Part shown: positions 59,459 to 64,000 of the stretch, in pieces
Position numbering within the stretch: the first letter of the stretch is position 1
Layout of the letters: every line of letters starts with the position of its first letter
Origin: Argopecten irradians
Taxonomy: Eukaryota; Mollusca; Bivalvia; Pectinida; Pectinidae
Direction: 5' to 3'
Length of the DNA: 64,000 nt
Assembly: GCF_041381155.1 (NCBI RefSeq)
Contig: NC_091134.1
Coordinates: 61,310,902 to 61,374,901 of the forward strand
The notes under the pieces: model-generated
What the model was told of the DNA's origin: nothing
The model's input: the letters and a program-made list of their open reading frames with translations, nothing else
The model's database searches: none
Made by a program: the position numbers and the translations under genes

Positions 59459-59495
<37 letters not shown>
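59459..59495 (+). repeat. (TC)n microsatellite, expanded
   Basis: About 18 TC repeats, twice the length in block 1. The next unit has a similar tract at 61712-61749. Confidence 0.95.
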
Positions 59496-59498
<3 letters not shown>

Positions 59499-60765
59499 TT
59501 GATAACCGTATAAGGTGTTAATGTCGATAAGGAAACTCGTCCACATCAGCAGGAATTCGTATTTATACTATCCTTGTATTGCCAGGAATTAAGAAAACAA
59601 CAACAATATTTTAAAGCAAGGCTATATGATATCACAATTTTATAAGAGTGTGCAAAATAGGCAAAACTACATTAGTAACATCAAATTGAAGATTTTCAAA
59701 ATGAGTAGCACAATGTATATGTTTGTAATACATAAATGATCCTTGGTTCTATTCTATTCGAGGATAAGAACAGAGCGGATAGGACCAGACGGAACGATAT
59801 CGACACGGTACATGCTGCATTCATTCCCAACACGCCATGAATAAAAGTCAAAGTATGACACTGCCAAATCAAGAATGATATTCTTCAACAAACCGTCTTC
59901 TAGACAGCAGCTTGCTTGAAATAGATTTTTATAAAGAATTTGTTGTGTAAATTAAATGTTGATTTGACATTACGGGGTCCATCAGGGAGCTGTTTTGACT
60001 CTACTTATTATCTAATATTAAAATTGACAATAAATTTAAATCATTGATTAAGGTTTTTCCTACCATGGCAATAACATGTCAATGAATGTTATTGCTTATC
60101 TTCTTGGTTTCATCTGTTATTTTTATTACTTTATATTGCGCCAATAGCCAGCGTTATAATGTATTTTAATGAGTTTTGGGGCAAAGTGCAACTGTGTAAG
60201 CAGAAATCAACTACATCGATGTCCGAGATATGCAGGTTGGTAAAGAAGACTGCAGCAAAGCTCATTGGTCGATATAATTATCTCACCGGTACATCCTATG
60301 TTGTCATTTGGCAGAATAGGTCAGACTTGCTTACTATTTCCCTTGCTGTGCATTTTGCTGCTGTTTTATCAACAATTGTTGACGATAGGGCTTGAGTGAA
60401 TTAAAAACCAAACCGCTGTTCATTTGGTTATACAACAATGTATTGCTGAATCTGGACTTGATTGAGAAGACAACTTTTTACTCCATCAGAGAATCTGCTT
60501 TTTTTCTTCATTCCCCTCTCGAGAAATGTCCCTATCCAAATCAATTTTAGCTCATATCTGCTATTAAATTAAAATGGTTAGTTTGTATATGTGTCGTTTA
60601 ACGTTTTCGTGTTTTCCCGTTTTGTTTCTTAATAAATCATTCATATCTATACTTGATCATATATAATACAAAATGTTCTATGTCGATATGAAATATTGAT
60701 GCAGAAGGGATAGCATAAAATGGAGTAACTTACAAGGCGTCTATTTGCTCTACTGATGGTAACGA

Positions 60766-60837
60766 GGTTCCGTGGTGTAGTGGTTATCACGTCTGCTTAA
60801 CACGCAGAAGGTCACGAGTTCGAAACTCGTCGGAACC
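60766..60837 (+). tRNA. tRNA-Val (anticodon AAC)
   Basis: Identical to the copy at 1234. Confidence 0.95.
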
Positions 60838-61024
60838 TGCAATTATTTTTATTGCATTTAACTAAATTATTTTCTCTATTCTTTGTCAAAAGAACCAATG
60901 CAAATTCAAACTTTCTTTCAAAACAGAATTAAATTCAAATATTTTTCTTTTCCAGTTAAAAAACTCCTAGGGAAAAGAATGTGAAACAAATACTATTGAT
61001 ATCTGGGCAGTGCATTAAGAAATC

Positions 61025-61096
61025 GGTTTCGTAGTGTAGTGGTTATCACGTCTGCTTTACACGCAGAAGGTCGCGAGTTCGAACCTCGCCGAAACC
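61025..61096 (+). tRNA. tRNA-Val (anticodon TAC), G9 to A variant
   Basis: One substitution, G to A at position 9 in the A-box region (TAGTGTAGTGG). Human tRNA-Val also has A at this place, so the gene may be functional. Confidence 0.93.
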
Positions 61097-61523
61097 TCCT
61101 TATATTTTTTGTATGCATTTAAACTTCACTTTTTAAAATGTAACTTTAAGTTGAATAAATTTGTTTTTGCACTATTAATTTTGTTTCACCATGTTTTTTT
61201 TATATAACATTAACCAAATGCACTTTGAAATAATTGATGAAATATATATGTAATAATAGCATAATTAAATGTGAGAATATCAATTTTGCTTTACAAACAC
61301 GTTACTTGAACCGACCGATAATTATATTTTCCAAACTAAAGAAGCCATCCCTTCCCATATATGAATTTTATATCGTTAAGTAACATCACACATTCTATCA
61401 TTTCAGCAATAGTGATAGATGAACTAAATCGGTTTTCAAAGATACATGAAATAAGCATATTTTTGTCAACAAATATCAACATGATAAAGCGTAAGACAAT
61501 ATTTGAAGAATACGTAGCATATC

Positions 61524-61595
61524 GGTTTCGTGGTGTAGCGGTTATCACGTCTGCTTCACACGCAGAAGGTCGCGAGTTCGAACCTCGCCGAAACC
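61524..61595 (+). tRNA. tRNA-Val (anticodon CAC)
   Basis: Identical to the copy at 5340. Confidence 0.95.
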
Positions 61596-61706
61596 TCTTT
61601 TATTTTTACATAAGAACAAGACATTTTATTTTATTTTCATATTAAGGCCTTAATACCAAGTTGATAGGATATCCGCGTTTATTAGCTTCAAATTACAAAA
61701 TCAACG

Positions 61707-61751
<45 letters not shown>

Positions 61752-63018
61752 TTGATAACCGTATAAGGTGTTAATGTCGATAAGGAAACTCGTCCACATC
61801 AGCAGGAATTCGTATTTATACTATCCTTGTATTGCCAGGAATTAAGAAAACAACAACAATATTTTAAAGCAAGGCTATATGATATCACAATTTTATAAGA
61901 GTGTGCAAAATAGGCAAAACTACATTAGTAACATCAAATTGAAGATTTTCAAAATGAGTAGCACAATGTATATGTTTGTAATACATAAATGATCCTTGGT
62001 TCTATTCTATTCGAGGATAAGAACAGAGCGGATAGGACCAGACGGAACGATATCGACACGGTACATGCTGCATTCATTCCCAACACGCCATGAATAAAAG
62101 TCAAAGTATGACACTGCCAAATCAAGAATGATATTCTTCAACAAACCGTCTTCTAGACAGCAGCTTGCTTGAAATAGATTTTTATAAAGAATTTGTTGTG
62201 TAAATTAAATGTTGATTTGACATTACGGGGTCCATCAGGGAGCTGTTTTGACTCTACTTATTATCTAATATTAAAATTGACAATAAATTTAATCATTGAT
62301 TAAGGTTTTTCCTACCATGGCAATAACATGTCAATGAATGTTATTGCTTATCTTCTTGGTTTCATCTGTTATTTTTATTACTTTATATTGCGCCAATAGC
62401 CAGCGTTATAATGTATTTTAATGAGTTTTGGGGCAAAGTGCAACTGTGTAAGCAGAAATCAACTACATCGATGTCCGAGATATGCAGGTTGGTAAAGAAG
62501 ACTGCAGCAAAGCTCATTGGTCGATATAATTATCTCACCGGTACATCCTATGTTGTCATTTGGCAGAATAGGTCAGACTTGCTTACTATTTCCCTTGCTG
62601 TGCATTTTGCTGCTGTTTTATCAACAATTGTTGACGATAGGGCTTGAGTGAATTAAAAACCAAACCGCTGTTCATTTGGTTATACAACAATGTATTGCTG
62701 AATCTGGACTTGATTGAGAAGACAACTTTTTACTCCATCAGAGAATCTGCTTTTTTTCTTCATTCCCCTCTCGAGAAATGTCCCTATCCAAATCAATTTA
62801 AGCTCATATCTGCTATTAAATTAAAATGGTTAGTTTGTATATGTGTCGTTTTAACGTTTTCGTGTTTTCCCGTTTTGTTTCTTAATAAATCATTCATATC
62901 TATACTTGATCATATATAATACAAAATGTTCTATGTCGATATGAAATATTGATGCAGAAGGGATAGCATAAAATGGAGTAACTTACAAGGCGTCTATTTG
63001 CTCTACTGATGGTAACGA

Positions 63019-63090
63019 GGTTCCGTGGTGTAGTGGTTATCACGTCTGCTTAACACGCAGAAGGTCACGAGTTTGAAACTCGTCGGAACC
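63019..63090 (+). tRNA. tRNA-Val (anticodon AAC), T-loop variant
   Basis: One substitution changes the T loop from TTCGAAA to TTTGAAA, that is the invariant C56 to T. C56 pairs with G19 in the tRNA elbow and is central to the B box, so this copy is probably poorly transcribed or non-functional. Confidence 0.85.
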
Positions 63091-63243
63091 TGCAATTATT
63101 TTTATTGCATTTAACTAAATTATTTTCTCTATTCTTTGTCAAAAGAACCAATGCAAATTCAAACTTTCTTTCAAAACAGAATTAAATTCAAATATTTTTC
63201 TTTTCCAGTTAAAAAACTCCTAGGGAAAAGAATGTGAAACAAA

Positions 63244-64000
63244 TAAAAGTTTGTGAACAAACAGATTTTTGTAAAGATTGCATAATTTTATTGAATTGTT
63301 AATTTTATATGTGTTTTATTATGTTGTTTGTCTTGTTATGAAACATGATAGTGACGTCATACGTGTATATATATATATATATAGATCAGTAGGCTCCGCC
63401 CATTCCCTGATAAGGGACACTGTACATCCGGGCATATGTGAGAGGTCAAATGTCATTGGTCAACGCAGGATAAAGTTTGGCCCCTGTTCAGCATCCCTTG
63501 AACCCCACAGCACATTTCCTCCTGAGAACCCATCTTGACGACGCCATATTGATTTTAAGGAAAAGAATTGTTATAATTTCTAATCAGTAGTAAAAATTCA
63601 ATTTGAATTGCTTCAAACTGAAAGTGAAAGTGAAACACATCTGCACGTGCAGTACCACCAACCAAAAAGATGAAGGAGTTCCGAGTTATTCGTCATTGTT
63701 AGACGTCAGACGACAACTTTAAAAGTTGAGGTCGATGATCGCCCAATCCTCCGGACGGAAATCAGGAGAGTATCGTTCTGAAGATCGGTAGGATAAACTC
63801 TTTATTTTCTGCACGTTTTTCATGTACATATGGATATGTGTTCAACTGAAGGCAATACAGTTTTGATCTGGGGTCACAGTTTAGTCCGACGGCTGCGTAG
63901 ATTGTGACGAGCATGCTCATAAGCAAAACCTTAGTTTTCGACCCAGTTCTCGCAAGGCACATTTAGTTGGATATCCTGGGGGTACGATCTCTACGCTTCA
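63244..64000 (+). mobile_element. DIRS-like retroelement fossil, copy C (5' terminal part)
   Basis: Reverse-complement similarity to 28730-29380, the terminal region of copy A, and cut by the window end. It joins the array abruptly at 63243, between Val-AAC and where Val-TAC should be. It is better preserved than copy A. Whether the rest is whole cannot be judged from this window. No coding region is included. A TA tract (63366-63382) precedes a GC-richer, promoter-like stretch. Confidence 0.6.
63620..63636 (+). promoter_or_regulatory. IRF/ISRE-like motif
   Basis: GAAAGTGAAAGTGAAAC fits the GAAANNGAAANN pattern bound by interferon-regulatory-factor family proteins. A weaker version lies at the matching place in copy A (about 29113-29132, reverse strand). 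A palindromic E-box-like CACGTG is found about 8 bp downstream (63644-63649). Regulatory function is an inference from the motif alone. Confidence 0.4.

Larger units (their letters stand above)
53517..63243 (+). repeat. tRNA-Val array, block 5
   Basis: Five Val-AAC genes at 54341, 56268, 58512, 60766 and 63019 give spacings of 1927, 2244, 2254 and 2253 bp. All Val-CAC copies are of the intact D-stem type. The short second spacing is due to a deletion replaced by a foldback (55903-56076). The block has no LINE insertion. It ends at 63243 between Val-AAC and the missing Val-TAC, at the junction with DIRS-like copy C. Confidence 0.95.

Overview
The window looks like AT-rich nuclear DNA of a lophotrochozoan, most likely a bivalve mollusc. 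The reasons are eukaryotic tRNA genes with internal Pol III promoters and no CCA, no long host protein genes, several LINE clades, DIRS-like and Gypsy-like fossils, and a dispersed repeat (23.08-23.66 kb) that I associate from memory with bivalve genomes. No intact host protein-coding gene was found. Most short open frames are read-through of tRNA genes or of homogenised spacer.

The dominant structure is a tandem array of a ~2.25 kb unit. Each complete unit carries three valine tRNA genes in the same order and strand: Val-AAC, then ~190 bp of spacer, Val-TAC, then ~430 bp, Val-CAC, then a (TC)n tract and ~1.4 kb of spacer. One unit therefore encodes a full valine-decoding set. About 30 structurally intact tRNA-Val genes are present, plus about 15 interrupted, degenerate or error-ridden copies. 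Clean array occupies 1-6.9, 8.1-9.2, 40.2-47.8 and 53.5-63.2 kb on the + strand. An inverted block lies at 29.4-32.0 kb. Decayed outliers lie at 16.8-19.1, 22.3-22.6, 25.8-26.0 and 52.3-53.5 kb.

A Tx1/L1-like LINE is tied to this array. Its 3' ends lie repeatedly inside Val-AAC at exactly the same place, directly after U33 and before the anticodon, flanked by a 13-bp target duplication (3467-4652 and 41532-42715). The same 3' junction recurs at 16.76, 32.0, 35.65 and 39.2 kb. The longest copy (10.5-16.76 kb) shows an ORF1 zinc knuckle, endonuclease, reverse transcriptase and a C-terminal CCHC motif. It is frameshifted and carries three nested insertions. A separate insertion interrupts Val-TAC at 17.04-17.89 kb.

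The rest is mobile-element debris: other LINE fragments (9.2-10.5 kb and 24.9-25.8 kb), a Gypsy pol fossil (19.2-20.2 kb), and DIRS-like fossils (26.0-29.4, 47.8-52.3 and 63.2-64 kb) that border array blocks. Two stretches (about 6.9-8.1 and 34.4-40.2 kb) have an insertion-dominated error pattern typical of unpolished long reads, so their broken genes should not be read as biology.
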